Origin: Patiria pectinifera
Taxonomy: Eukaryota; Echinodermata; Asteroidea; Valvatida; Asterinidae
Direction of reading: 5' to 3'
Length of the DNA stretch: 64,000 bases
NCBI GenBank assembly: GCA_029964075.1
Contig: CM057141.1
Span: 2,790,001 to 2,854,000 of the forward strand
Part shown: positions 42,220-54,200 of the stretch, in pieces
Position numbering within the stretch: the stretch's first letter is position 1
Layout of the letters: every line of letters starts with the position of its first letter
Notes under the pieces: model-generated
The model's database searches: none
What the model was told of the DNA's origin: nothing
What the model saw: only the letters and a program-made list of their open reading frames with translations
Program-made: the position numbers and the translations under genes

Positions 42220-45200
42220 GACGTCGTAGGCGACTGCCCGTTGACGCAACAACCGTCCACTTCTTCTGGGTTGTGTGACTGGTGCAGGGGTGACTTTCCT
42301 TCGCCTGAAGGGTCGCCGCAGTTAGTTCAGCCACGCTGAGGCCGCTCCACTTGGTGAGGCCGTCTATCCAGCGGAGTTTGGTCCTTGCATTATATCCCGA
42401 CCCTTGGGGGCAGAGGGTGGGGGCCCCGACAAACTATTCACAGAAACCTTCGTATGCAAATTAGGTGAACAGCTCTGCTCATGATGACGTCATTGTCAAG
42501 TTCTTGCTTTAATACGCGCATGGCATCGTCTTCTGCCAATTTCGGCCCAAGTCCCTGGGAGTCCATCTCTTCAATCCTATTTTTCATCTTTCTAACATTT
42601 GGTTCGAATTCAAATGAATTTATTCCGAATAGTTGAGGTTTTCAGCTGTCGAATGGTGTGCCACATGTGGGTGGTCGGTTTGATAGTGCGATGGTCGCGA
42701 GCAATATGCATTGGCATTTTTCGATGGAACAGCCAAAAATTGCAAATGATTTTCAATTGATCACGCCATCACCGCTTGCGTTCTAATATAAAAAAAGATT
42801 AAGCTAAAAAGCAATATGTTTTGTTTTCTGATGAATGATGAAACTTTATTTTATTATTGTGAGTAGGCCTACTACTTTCTTTTTTGATTTCCCTGTCCTG
42901 GATATCATATTCAGACCCCGGGTGGGGCGGGTGTGCGGTTCAAGCCATGCCAAGAAAGCTGAAATTTGTTTTCCAACAGTGATTTTTGTCTTTTTACGGT
43001 GGCGGTGCAAATTACGTTCCAGACCAGACTTTCTTTTTACTGCGAGATGGGACTGGGCTGGGGTGGGGGGTAGAGGCCTGGTAGGGGATGTTGGGGGTCG
43101 GGGATTTTCTTCCAGTGATTCTCAGTTCCAGATCTGCATGCCCAGTGGGTGGGTGTGGGAGTGGGCAGGGCTGGTGGATTTACCAAACAAAGGATTGCAT
43201 ATTCTTCAAATGATTTTATTCAGACCTGCATTCCGGTGGGGGGGGGGGGGGGGGGAGACGGGTTGGATTTCCCAAAACAAAGAGGATGGAATATCATTCC
43301 TGTTCTTCCAGCGATTAATCTTAAGACGTGCTGCTCTTGGGGGGTGGGGGAGAGGGGGGGTGGGGGAGAGGGGGGGGGGAGAGAGAGGGGGAGAGAGAGG
43401 GGGAGAGAGAGGTGGAGGGGTTATAGTACTCCAAACCAGGAGGGTTGAATATCCCCGGGAGAGCCGCAGATGGGGAGGGCCTGGAATTTCTAAATCTTCT
43501 TTTGATTTGGTCCTTGCATTATAATCCCGACCCTTGGGGCAGAGGGTGGGGGCCCCGACAAACTATTCACAGTAACCTTCGTATGCAACTAGGCGAACAG
43601 CTCCGCTCATGATGACGTCATCGTCAAGTTCTTGCTTTATTACGCGCATGACATCGTCTTCGGCCAATCTCACTGGGAGTCCATCTCTTCAATCCTATTT
43701 TTCTTCTTTCCAACATTTGGTTCGAATTCAAATGAATTTATTTCGAATAGTTGAGGTTTTCAGCTGTCGAATGGTGTGCCACATGTGGGTGGTCGGTTTG
43801 ATTGTGCGATGGTCGCGAGCAATATGCATGGAAATTTTTCGAAGGAACTGCCAAAAATTGCGAATGATCAGTATACAGTATACACGTACGTACGTGCAGC
43901 AGAGCAGGGGATCTACCCGATGTTCCCCAATACCAATGTTCCCCCAAATCCATAGGATTAGGGTTAGGGTTAGGGTTAGGGTTATATTGGTAAGGATTTC
44001 GAGGAACATGGTACTGGGGAACATCGGAATTGGGGAACATATACATGCACCCGTGCAGGAGCTATGGAAGAAGCGTTACAAATCAAGGATTCCGTTTGTT
44101 GGTGGCCTTTTTTTTCGTCCCTTACTATCCCATGCAAAGCGACGGGACGGGGTTGAGTGGGTGGGGTGAGGGAGGCCCGCGGGTTGGAGTGCAGGTTGGA
44201 AGGGTGGGGAGGTTGGGGGCGGTGCACCGGGAACACTCCATGCACATTTTTTATTGACCCTTTTGGCCTTGCCCATTATCCCGACCCCTTGGGGCGGGGC
44301 GGGGATAAAATTTCCTTTGTTCCTAATTTTTCCTTTTTTCCGTGCAACATTATCCAGACCCCGTGGAAGGGGGAGTTAGGGGCTGGGGGGAGGGGCGAAG
44401 GGGGGATGGGGCATGGGGGCCGCGTGCCCAGTTCTACGCCTGTGCAATTAAATGTGTGTGTGTGTGTGGGGGGTAGAGTACTCCGAATCAGGAGGTTGGA
44501 ATATCATGGTTTTTTTAATTCACCCTTTGCGCTGTCCCCTGGCGCGGAATGGAATATACTATGGGGTGAAAATATCCTTTTTTCATGCAATGATGTTTTG
44601 GGGGTTTTTTTGGGGGAGAGGGGGGGGGTGGCTTTATACGAAAACTTAAAAACAGTAATCATGAAAAATATAAAATTTTAAAAAATGCAAATTGCAGAAA
44701 CGAATATCTCATATCTCTTTTGTGAAAATGTTTTGGCTCTGAAAAGAGCCGTTTTGGTTTTAGTTTGTTGATTCGATGATTTCTTCGAAGGCGTGCCGAC
44801 ACTTTCTTCTGCTTGCTCGATGTGTTCTTGCTGGCTGGCTTCTTGGCTGGCTTGAGCTTGGTTGACTTGGCTGGCATGGCTTGGTGGGGGATTTCTTGAC
44901 AGATGTATATATGACTTGGATGGCGTTTTCTTGGCAGCTTTCTTGGGTGACTTCTTCGGCGCGGGTTTCTTGACTTTATTCACCATTTTGGCTTTCTTGG
45001 CTTTTCTGCAATCTTGGCTTTCATTTTTCGTTCCTTCTTGGCCTTGATTCTCTCCTTCTCCTTAGCTGCCTTAGCCTTGGCTGGCAGCCTTCTCTTTCTC
45101 CTCGGTGGTGTCAAACTTGAACGTACCAGCGGCTCCCTTATACCTGCCATCCGAGTGGGGCCGTATCATAAGTCCGACGCCTCATAGGTCCGACGCCTCA

Positions 45201-48200
45201 TAAGTCCGAAATTTCGGACTTATGAGGCGTCGGACTTATGAGGCATACAATCTATTAATTCCGCTTCATAGATCCGACGCCTCATAAGTCCGACGCCTCA
45301 TAAGTCCGACAAATTAAACGCCTCGTTTTTACGTTGTCGGACTAATGAGGCGTCGGACTTATGAGGCGTCGGACCTATGAGGCGTCGGACTTATGAGGCG
45401 TCGGACCTTTGAGGCGTCGGACTTAATGGGCCTTTATTTGGTTAGGGGATACGATTTTGTCGGACTTATGAGGCGTCGGACCTATGAGGCGTCGGACTTT
45501 TGAGCGGACCCCATCCGAGTGAGCCTCCAACTTCATTGATTCATGTTTCATTATTTAAAAGTTTACTCTAGCATGGCTTATTACACAGAAATTCTTAGGG
45601 TGGATTATCTGGATCCGCACGTCCGTACCCCCGTGGGCGTACCAAACACCTCCCTTATACATTCTATAGGCATGCAAAAAAACATATCTTTTTTCGCCTC
45701 TTTGGCCGACGTTCTGACTTGGTGGGTCCTTTTTCCGCAAGTTCAGAATATTTTCTCTAAAAATTGGAGCAAACTACATGGATTTGAAATGCCTTCCTTT
45801 GTCAGAAACCAACAAAATAGAAACTGCATTCTCATGTTTAGATGATACACAATAACATCAGAGGAGAATAACAATCAGTACTGACGAACTATTCGCTCAC
45901 AAGATGCCTTTAATCACTAGTTCTCCATAATTATTTAGAGTATTTTGTATTCGGAGTATTCATCATTTTCCATCGTTTCCAATGACCTTTCAATAACATT
46001 GGACTTAAAGGGAATCTTAAGGGCTCCGCTAAGCCTCATATAGGTCAGACGCATGTAGGCCCCAAGTCCGGCAAAATCTAATATAAGGCCCATAACTTAT
46101 AAAATTCCGACGCCTAGGTCCGACACCTCATCATTCCGACGCCTAATAATTTGGAAATTTCGGACTTCCGAGGCGTGGCGGGGGTCCAGGTTTATCATCG
46201 GAGGAGTCGGACTTGCGATATATAAGGCCCCAACCTTGATAGTATAGCCTCCCATGCAGCTACGGAACAACTCGAAATTTCGGTTAATCAGGGTATATAT
46301 ATTGTTTTATTTTGTAGTACTATGCAGTTTTCTTTGACCATGGAGGGATGGTTTGAATTTCAAGTTTTGAGTTATCAGTGTTGACTTTATCCAAATTTCG
46401 CTTATTCCAATTTGTCAGCGTTTTCACGAAGGGGTGAATTTGCCGCAATAGGTGTTGGGGTTTAATGGTTAGGGTTAGGTTTGGGGAACAGGTATAACAT
46501 AATGCACCCGTTGAACTTGCAGTGGTTGTCAGAAAAGAGGTTTTAAGTTGGTCACGATTTGGAATAAACATTTCGCCTACTACTGACTAACTTTTGAAAC
46601 ACAGATGAAACTTCAAAGATGTACCAATTACAGAATAATGGAACAACAATTGCGAGGTACCGGTATAGTAACTAATCCCCATAGGTGTTTGTCTGGTCGT
46701 GAAAACTAAATCCCACACACTTGTTGTTTTGGCAAATTGCCGATACCCATTCCCCACCCTTTGCACGAATTTGTCTCTTCGTAAAAAGTCAAAAGACATT
46801 CAGGTGAAGTTTTCTCAACATTGATGTTATGATTTCGTTGATTTCATCTGATTTTGACCCAGACTTCTTTCCAAAAAAGTTCGTTGCGTGCATTTACCAA
46901 TTTCAGCCGGAACAAGAATTTTGAAAAGAGGTATGATTTTTGGACTGATAATTTAGTCCCTCCGTAAAAACGCTGAAAAACTTTTGCAATTTGATTCAAA
47001 AAATTTCAAAACTATTTTTTAGAAGACTTGTCATGCTTACTTCTTACTTACTTTGATTCGATTTTTTAAAGAGCGAGTTTTTGACTATGTATTAGCCTGG
47101 GGGAGATGATAATCTGGATTGTTTGTTTTGCGTCTGTTCTTTGACGACTCTTCTGAATTGCCCCCATGATCTACCCCTTTCGTGAAGTTGGCATCAAGTG
47201 TATTTCCTTTTATTTTCATGCCTTTGTTGTTATAACTTCTCGACATTATTGACAAGTGGTGAACATTCATATTCGTACTTTTATTAGTCATCTAAGTCAA
47301 AAACAAACACATTCTTGTCCTGGTGTAAAATCAAAGAGTAAAAAAAGTAAAAACAGCATGCAAGAACTGACAATAGTATAACTTACATTTAAATTAACCT
47401 ATGAATAAAATATGCCTAACATAATAAATTTTAAAATAACAAAAAGACTGACAGCAAAAAGACACGATCCTTATCCGTCCTGGGCTAGCACTGTGACAAT
47501 AAAATATAACTTAAAAATATGCCGGGGAAGAAAGGATAAGAACTTTAAAAATGTTTGTTTTTTTCCATCGTTGTAAAATCCACAGGTTCAGATTTTGAAA
47601 AGTTATTAAACTTAAATAAGGCTATTTTGTACTGTGTTTTCCAGTGGCTAATTCACAACAAATGATGTAGGAATCTATACGATATTTCATATTTGCTGTA
47701 TTATTATGTAACTTTGAATATAATCCAATTGCATTTGGGTCAAAAATAAAATGAAGCAAGCTTCGAGTTTAACTCCGTTTTAAAAAATTGACTTGAAGCC
47801 CCCTGATCCCCTGGATCATCCAAAACATGTACAAACGCATTTGCATGCAGTATGCATGCAGTGCATAGTGTGCCTGGCCGTGGCGTGGGAACGTATCAGA
47901 TTACATACCGGCCGACCGCAATATCGATCGGTTCAAAAATAGAGGGTCCGCACGGGAATTGACCTAGATTGACCTGCAAACGTTCGGGTTGTCTGTGACG
48001 TAGGCAAGTCACCGACATATTTTTTCTAAAAATGACTGCAAGTGCGCAGGCGTGCAAATTTCCGCACGATGCATAGGCCAAGTTCGTATGTGCGTAGCCA
48101 ATCAACTTTGCTTAAAGTTCCCACCGGATGCAAGCTAGCCGATCTCTAAAACTACATTCCTGTGCACTCCCCATTAAAATTGGAAAATCACGCCATAATA

Positions 48201-51200
48201 AATTTCTCTGCTAACTTTGTAACAGGTAGGTAAACTCAAGATTTATGAACGTGAATGTTGAGAACCTGATGAAATTTCACTTTGAAATTTCAGGTAAAAG
48301 TTTTGCTCTAGCAAGGCGCTAGAGGCGAAAAATCAAAGTGTGCCCCATTAGAGGCCGTGCCACGTTAGGGGACATCAACAATACTACACAGCTTGGGATT
48401 ATGGATGCTGCCATTATTGGGGCAGATGACATGGAACACCTTATTAAAAGCACCTGATGATGTTCATTCTGGGAATATGAACAGCTTCACTTTTATTGTT
48501 TATTTATAATTTACCACTACTTGCAATTGCTTGTTCTTTTCCTCCTGCAGACCCTGTCCAGTTATTGCAGATGTAGAAAGTGACGGTTTGAATGGTAAGG
48601 AATTCAAAATGCACACATGTACTACCGTACATGTTGTATTAAGAATCTCTTTGTATTGATGAATACATAGTGTGGAGAATATATTATTGGGCTGCTTCAT
48701 GTTTTCAGCAGATTTAACACATGCAAAAAAGCAATTGCTGGTCCCAGTGGCGGGGGAGGGGGGAAAGGGATGGGCCTCATTTTGCCCTTCTCTGTGTTTT
48801 TCTTTTCAGTGAAAGTTACACCCTTTCTTCCATCAGTTCTTTTGCCTGTACCATATGGCAAATGCACTGTGTGTATGCCTTCCCGATGATCAAAAGCTAT
48901 CATTCAATCCTGTAATTTCCAGAGACAGTAGACTAGAGAAATTACGTTTTATGTTTACCCAGATATAGGGCCTACAGTTCACTACTTTGAGACCTGCCAA
49001 GAGTAGGAGGGGGGGGGGAACTAGCCCCATGCCCAAGTGGAAAAAGTGCCCCCCTGCCCCTTCCTGGCTCTGCCGCCATTGACACAAATGCATGAAAATA
49101 TTTTCAGTGAATAGCCAGCCTTGTTAGACTTCCCTTGTTTATAGACTTCCCTTTTTGCTAGTTTTGTTAGTTTCAGCTAAAGTGACTGATTTCATCCCCC
49201 TATACATATATATCAGAACTCTTGGTCGCTACCTCGCAGCCTCATCTGCAGCTGCTTAAGATCCCTATTCAGTCCACGGGTGTGCTGCCGTATATGACGC
49301 TTCAAAAGGAAATCACTCTGGTAACGGGAGACGCAGCCCTCGACGGCCGACAACCAAAGGCACTGGCAACTGGCTACCTAGATCCCTTCCGGTCCCTGCT
49401 GCAGATTCGGAAGCAGGTGGGCTACCACGATTTATTCTTTCATCGGAAAAATTGTTGCAACCTGAGGCTACTTTCAAAACAGAAAAAAAAGACATTTTTT
49501 TTTTTGCTTACCTTGTACCTCAGAGAGTATACTTTCATGTGAGAAGTATACGGAATTTGTTGACAAAGTCTTTAAGACTATAAGAGAGACTTGTAGGCGA
49601 ATATGTGGCCAACTTAGTGAATTTTTGCATGTCACTGCAATGCATGTTTCCACCGCATCGGTTGAGGGCCTAAAAATCCACAAAGTTGGCCACACATTCG
49701 CCTGCAAATCTCTCTTAAAGACTTTGTCAACATATTCCTTACAGTTCTCACATGAAAGTAAACTGTCTGAAGTACAAGATAAGCAAAACAAATATTTTTT
49801 TTTCTGTTTCGAAAGTAGCGTCAGGATGCAGCATTCTTTCCATTTCATTCATAAATACCTTAGACACTTTACCCATTCCTATTGGGTGAGAGCCTGTCAC
49901 ATGGGTGGTTTAATTGATTGATAAAACACCAACTGGTTTCAAACAGTTCCGCGTTGTGTTGTGCACCACATCACGCAGTTTGTGCTGTGGGTGCACCAAT
50001 CTCCATATCACAAGGAGATTTTGAGCACCCTGGCAAAAGGGGTGTTTCACAAACTTGAGGTAAAATTGTTGAACAAAATCATTGGAATATTGTGCATGTT
50101 TTTTTTACCGAAAAAGTATTTATGAATGTGCTATATTTATGCTACTAAACAAGAATGTTTAAAACTGCTAGGGGCCAGTTTGCTGATAATGGCCCTCGCC
50201 TTCAGCTTAAGCCATTATCGGCATCAAGCTCCTGGCCGGTTTTAAAACGTACTTGTTTAAACTCAGCCGAGCACATATATTTATTCCCTTTATTATACCA
50301 TTAGTCACTGTCTCACCCTAAACCATTGCCAAGTTCGGGCAAGGACCATTAGTCGACTAGTGGTTGATTTGTGACGTACCTCACGCCTGCGCACTGATAG
50401 CAACGTGCGAACGTCGCTAGTCAAACCCTGGTCAAAATGTCATCGTAAAACTTCTGGATCCTGGCTCTCTGCTAGCGTTATGAATGCGCGCGGCTATTGG
50501 TTACCAGCGATGCAACCAGCCCTAGTAGGTTGGTTCCAAATAGTCGTCTAGCGTAGTCAACCACCGTTGACTAGACAGAGTTCTGGCTAACTTTAGTCGA
50601 ACTATGATTAACCATTGGTTAACTATAGTCCTTGCGCGAACTTGGCCCATGCTGCCTATCACTCCCTGTAGCACCCAAAACCACCCATACTCTCAATGGT
50701 GTTCTGGGTTCATCAAGGAATAAACACAATGTAATACAGGGTGAGTAAAAAAACATGAAACCCGAATGTCGGGACTATTGTTTTAGTGAAGTTCTAAATG
50801 TAGCACTTTCAAAATGTAGGATATGAAAGCTCAATTCATGAGCTTTCTTTTAGTACAAGAATCATTCAAATCAGTCATGTACTTATCAAGTTGCAGACTT
50901 GAGTGTTCTTTCAGCAAAACGAAACAAATCACATAGGGATGTATGTGGTTTGCTGACAGAACACACACCTTTTGTGTGATCAGTGGACAGAATTTAAAAT
51001 GGTGGTTGTGTTTAAAAGTCCATAACTTGAAAAGTACATAAGTGATCTGAATGATTCTTGTACTAAAAGAAAGCTTATGAGTTGTGCTTTCGTATCCTAG
51101 ATTTTGAAAGTGCTACATGCAGAACTTCACTAAAACAATAGTCCTGACATTTGGGTTTCGTGATTTTTACTCTATCACCCTGTACAATGTAATACAGTTA

Positions 51201-54200
51201 TATAATTTTGATAATGATTCGCATTTGAATTTAAACAATTTGTCCTTTCATTAGATCTATAAAAATTATGCAAGAGAAAATGCGTATTTTTCAAGGTAAT
51301 TTGTAATTGAATCTTGTGTTTGCTACAGGTCATAGTGGTTGTAACAGCTGACTGGACGGTTTTATGCTTTGACCATAACTTGAATCTTGTATGGGAAACT
51401 CAGCTCATGAGACTCCATGACAGTAGATACTACATCCGGTAAGATCAATGCAAGATTGAAACAAATTATTACAATGGAATTTTAGCTTTCAGAACAAAGT
51501 CTATATTTTGCCAATTTTAAGCGTTCCTGGAGTTTTAAACAACTAATGAATTCTGAATATAACTGATTGTGAACGTTCAGTAAAAAATTCTGCTTAAATT
51601 AAGCAGAAAATTTTGGACTGAAAAACTTGGTTCATCCATATCAAAGTGATTTTAAAGTATGTACACTGCACTTCTGATAAAGATGAGGCATTTTTTTTAT
51701 AACTATAATAGTTTTTAGTTATAGAAAATCTTTTAGTCAGTGTCTTATTTGTAAGACACAAAAAATGTAGTAAAGGGGTCAGTATAAATGTCACGATATT
51801 CCCATAAATGTCACTTGGTTATGAGTCAGCATTTGGTAATAATCTTGCCTCTTGGAAGAATCTGGTGCTCTGCGCCCCTCAAGTATTAAAAAGCGACATA
51901 TCCCACACTTCTACTTCTACTTCTACTTCTTCTACAGCGGTACTCAGCAACTTCCAATAGTTTGGATGTAGTGTCGAGGCATACCTGATGTTATAGCGTT
52001 TTCAGATTATCAATTCTTAATTATCAATTCATCTTAATTTTTAGTTAATTATCACACTTTAATTATCAATGTTCCTTTTGAACTTTTTAATGATAAATTC
52101 TCCTGAATGCATTACTCATCGTTTTCCTTGTATACACATACACCCACACAGTGCCTATGCAATGTGTAGTCCCTATACTTTTATACAGAGCAAATGACCT
52201 TCACTGCCCACACACAAGTCACTGGTCAGTTTCTTAGTACAACCAAGTTACTTTCAAGATCATTGTTTTAAGGAACTATATTACTCATTCCTAGTCATTT
52301 TTCTGAGACTCAAGGAAACCATGATATGACTAAGTTTCCCCATTCTTAAGTATTTCTTATTCTCAAGACTTCCTGTTTCCACCAGTATATAAGTGCTGCT
52401 CCACTAGCAGTTCCTCATTCTGTTTTCTGTTTCATTTCTCTTTCAATTCCATTTCTAGTCTATTTCAGTTCACCCAGTTCTCTTTGTCTCAGTTCACTGT
52501 AACCAGTTCAATCAATCAATCAATGTGTATTAAAATATTGTTGTGGAATAAACAGTCACGGTGAACACAGTCCTCAGTCAACAAATTGTGTATCGACCTA
52601 TCCATTCCCCAACAATGTACATATATACAGTGAGGGTGCCTTTCAGTGCAGATATATACAGGGTGCAAGTAAAAACATCATGAAATTATGGACAGGCTGC
52701 TGCTACTGCTCCCCTAAACACCTCATAAGTTGGTGAGGATAAAGTGCTTTCAGGGAGTGTGTTCCACTAGGCGACTGTGCGGGGGAAAAATGCGGTATAG
52801 TTGGCGACGAGCTGGAATGGTTTGGTACTTATTAGGATGATATGATCTCTTCGATAAAGGAACCATTGAAGTGAGGTAGAGTTCAGGGTTGACTGCCACG
52901 AGATGGTGTCGGATCTTGTACATCAGGAGACTTGATGTTTTTCATCTTTCTTCAATCAAAGCCCAGTGGAGTTCTTGCAGAAAAGCAGATACACTCTCCC
53001 GCCGACGATATCTGTCAAGTACAAACCTTGCGGCTTGACGTTGGATGTTTTCGATCCTCGAGGTGTCCTTCTTGGAGTATGTATTTCATATAACACAGCA
53101 GTATTCAAGGTGTGGGCGAACCAACGTGAGATATGCTTGTTCTTTGAGCTTGTGCGAAGCACCTGAGTAGCTCAGGTTATGTCGGATAAGTCCCAGGATC
53201 CTGTTGGCTCTGGAAGTGACTTAATTAATGTGATTGGACCAGGACATGTTGGTGGAGAGTGTCAGACCGAGGTATGGGTAGTCTGCTGGTAGTCACTCAT
53301 AGCACAGCAGTCAGTAATTGTTAAATATTGACAGGTTCTATTGGCCTTGAACAACAGAGTACTCTTTTTTTGAGAATTTGTTTTGCCCGATCACGATATG
53401 TGCGATTGAACAGACAATAGATGAACACATTGCAAATACTGTTGGTTAGGTAGAGCCATAAAACAACAAACTGAAGCCAGGATGGCAGTTCAGTGTTTGT
53501 GTAAGACTCAACAGTTCGCTCAATCAGGAGTGGAGTGTAACAGACTGCGAAAGCCAGAGTGACGACGACAAACGTCTTCAGAGCTTTGTTGTCCTGGATG
53601 TTGTTTTTGTTGGGATCGTTCTGGTTGATTCGTTTCTCATGCTCTCGGCTGATCTTAATGATGCGATAGTAAATGCACAACATTATAAACATTGGAATTA
53701 CATCACAGATTAGAAGCAAGAAAATGTTCATTCCTGCAGAGGGATTGGCATGAAAACAAATAGCAGCAGCTTCAAAATACTTCACAGGTACTCCTAAAAT
53801 GGTTGAAAAGGTTATGTGTAAACAGAGCAGTGCAATTGTTGCCAGAACTAGACTAACGATAATACGACGTCGGGTGCACCAAATAGGAAACTTGTACGGC
53901 CTGGTGACGGCTATGTAACGCTCAACATTTAAACAGATGAGAGAAAACTCGGACAAAGACATAACTAGTGTTGTCATGTGGCTGAATGCCTTACAAGCTA
54001 CTTCTCCGAAGGGCCAACAGGTCAGGGCTGACGCAACAACAGAAAACGGCGTTAAACATCCAACCGTGAGGTCAGCTACTGCCAAAGTTGTCATCAAGGT
54101 CTTAGTACTATCTGCCAAGTCTGGTACGCGACGAGTCACGACAATAGAAAGAATGTTTCCAGCTATGATCAACAATCCAAGGAAGCTGATGAAACAAGTA

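Larger units (their letters stand above)
39560..44640. repeat. Four-copy tandem array, about 1.15-kb monomer, in FG-GAP intron 1
   Basis: The anchor GGGAGTCCATCT occurs at 39861, 41045, 42557 and 43675. Each is followed by AATCCT..., then a block containing GGTCGGT, GCGATGGTCGCGAGCAAAT-like sequence and GCCAAAAATTGC. Each monomer also has a G-rich tract beginning CCCGACCC(T)TGGGG. The 1184- and 1118-bp spacings are close to the middle one once two transposon insertions are removed (1512 becomes about 1139). ATGCAAAT and TGACGTCA recur at fixed places upstream of the anchor. No protein is encoded; the long ORFs in the G-rich tracts are compositional. Confidence 0.75.
44690..45545 (-). pseudogene. 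Linker-histone (H1-like) pseudogene, split by a MITE
   Basis: On the minus strand, fragments in different frames read KGAAGTFKFDTTEEKEK (like the end of an H1 globular domain), then Lys/Ala-rich KAKAAKEKERIKAKKE, then VKKPAPKKSPKKAAKKTP, then LKPAKKPASKN. At least three frameshifts separate them, and the 5' two thirds of the globular domain are missing. A 355-bp MITE sits in the remnant, flanked by a 9-bp duplication (ATCCGAGTG). A perfect histone 3' stem-loop follows at 44735-44750. H1 is my best call from the KGA(S/A)G(S/T)FK-like motif, the Lys/Ala/Pro tail and the stem-loop; another Lys-rich histone-like gene is possible. Confidence 0.7.

Noticed and set aside
42835-43524. 229-codon plus ORF
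   Set aside because: Runs through monomer spacer and GAGAGG tracts; other monomers do not keep the frame.
43609-44169. 186-codon plus ORF including RVRVRVR
   Set aside because: The RVRV stretch is the TTAGGG core; sister monomers are not open.
45158-45512. CRISPR-like array of about 16-bp repeats
   Set aside because: Units are in mirror orientation within one TSD-flanked element in an animal genome.
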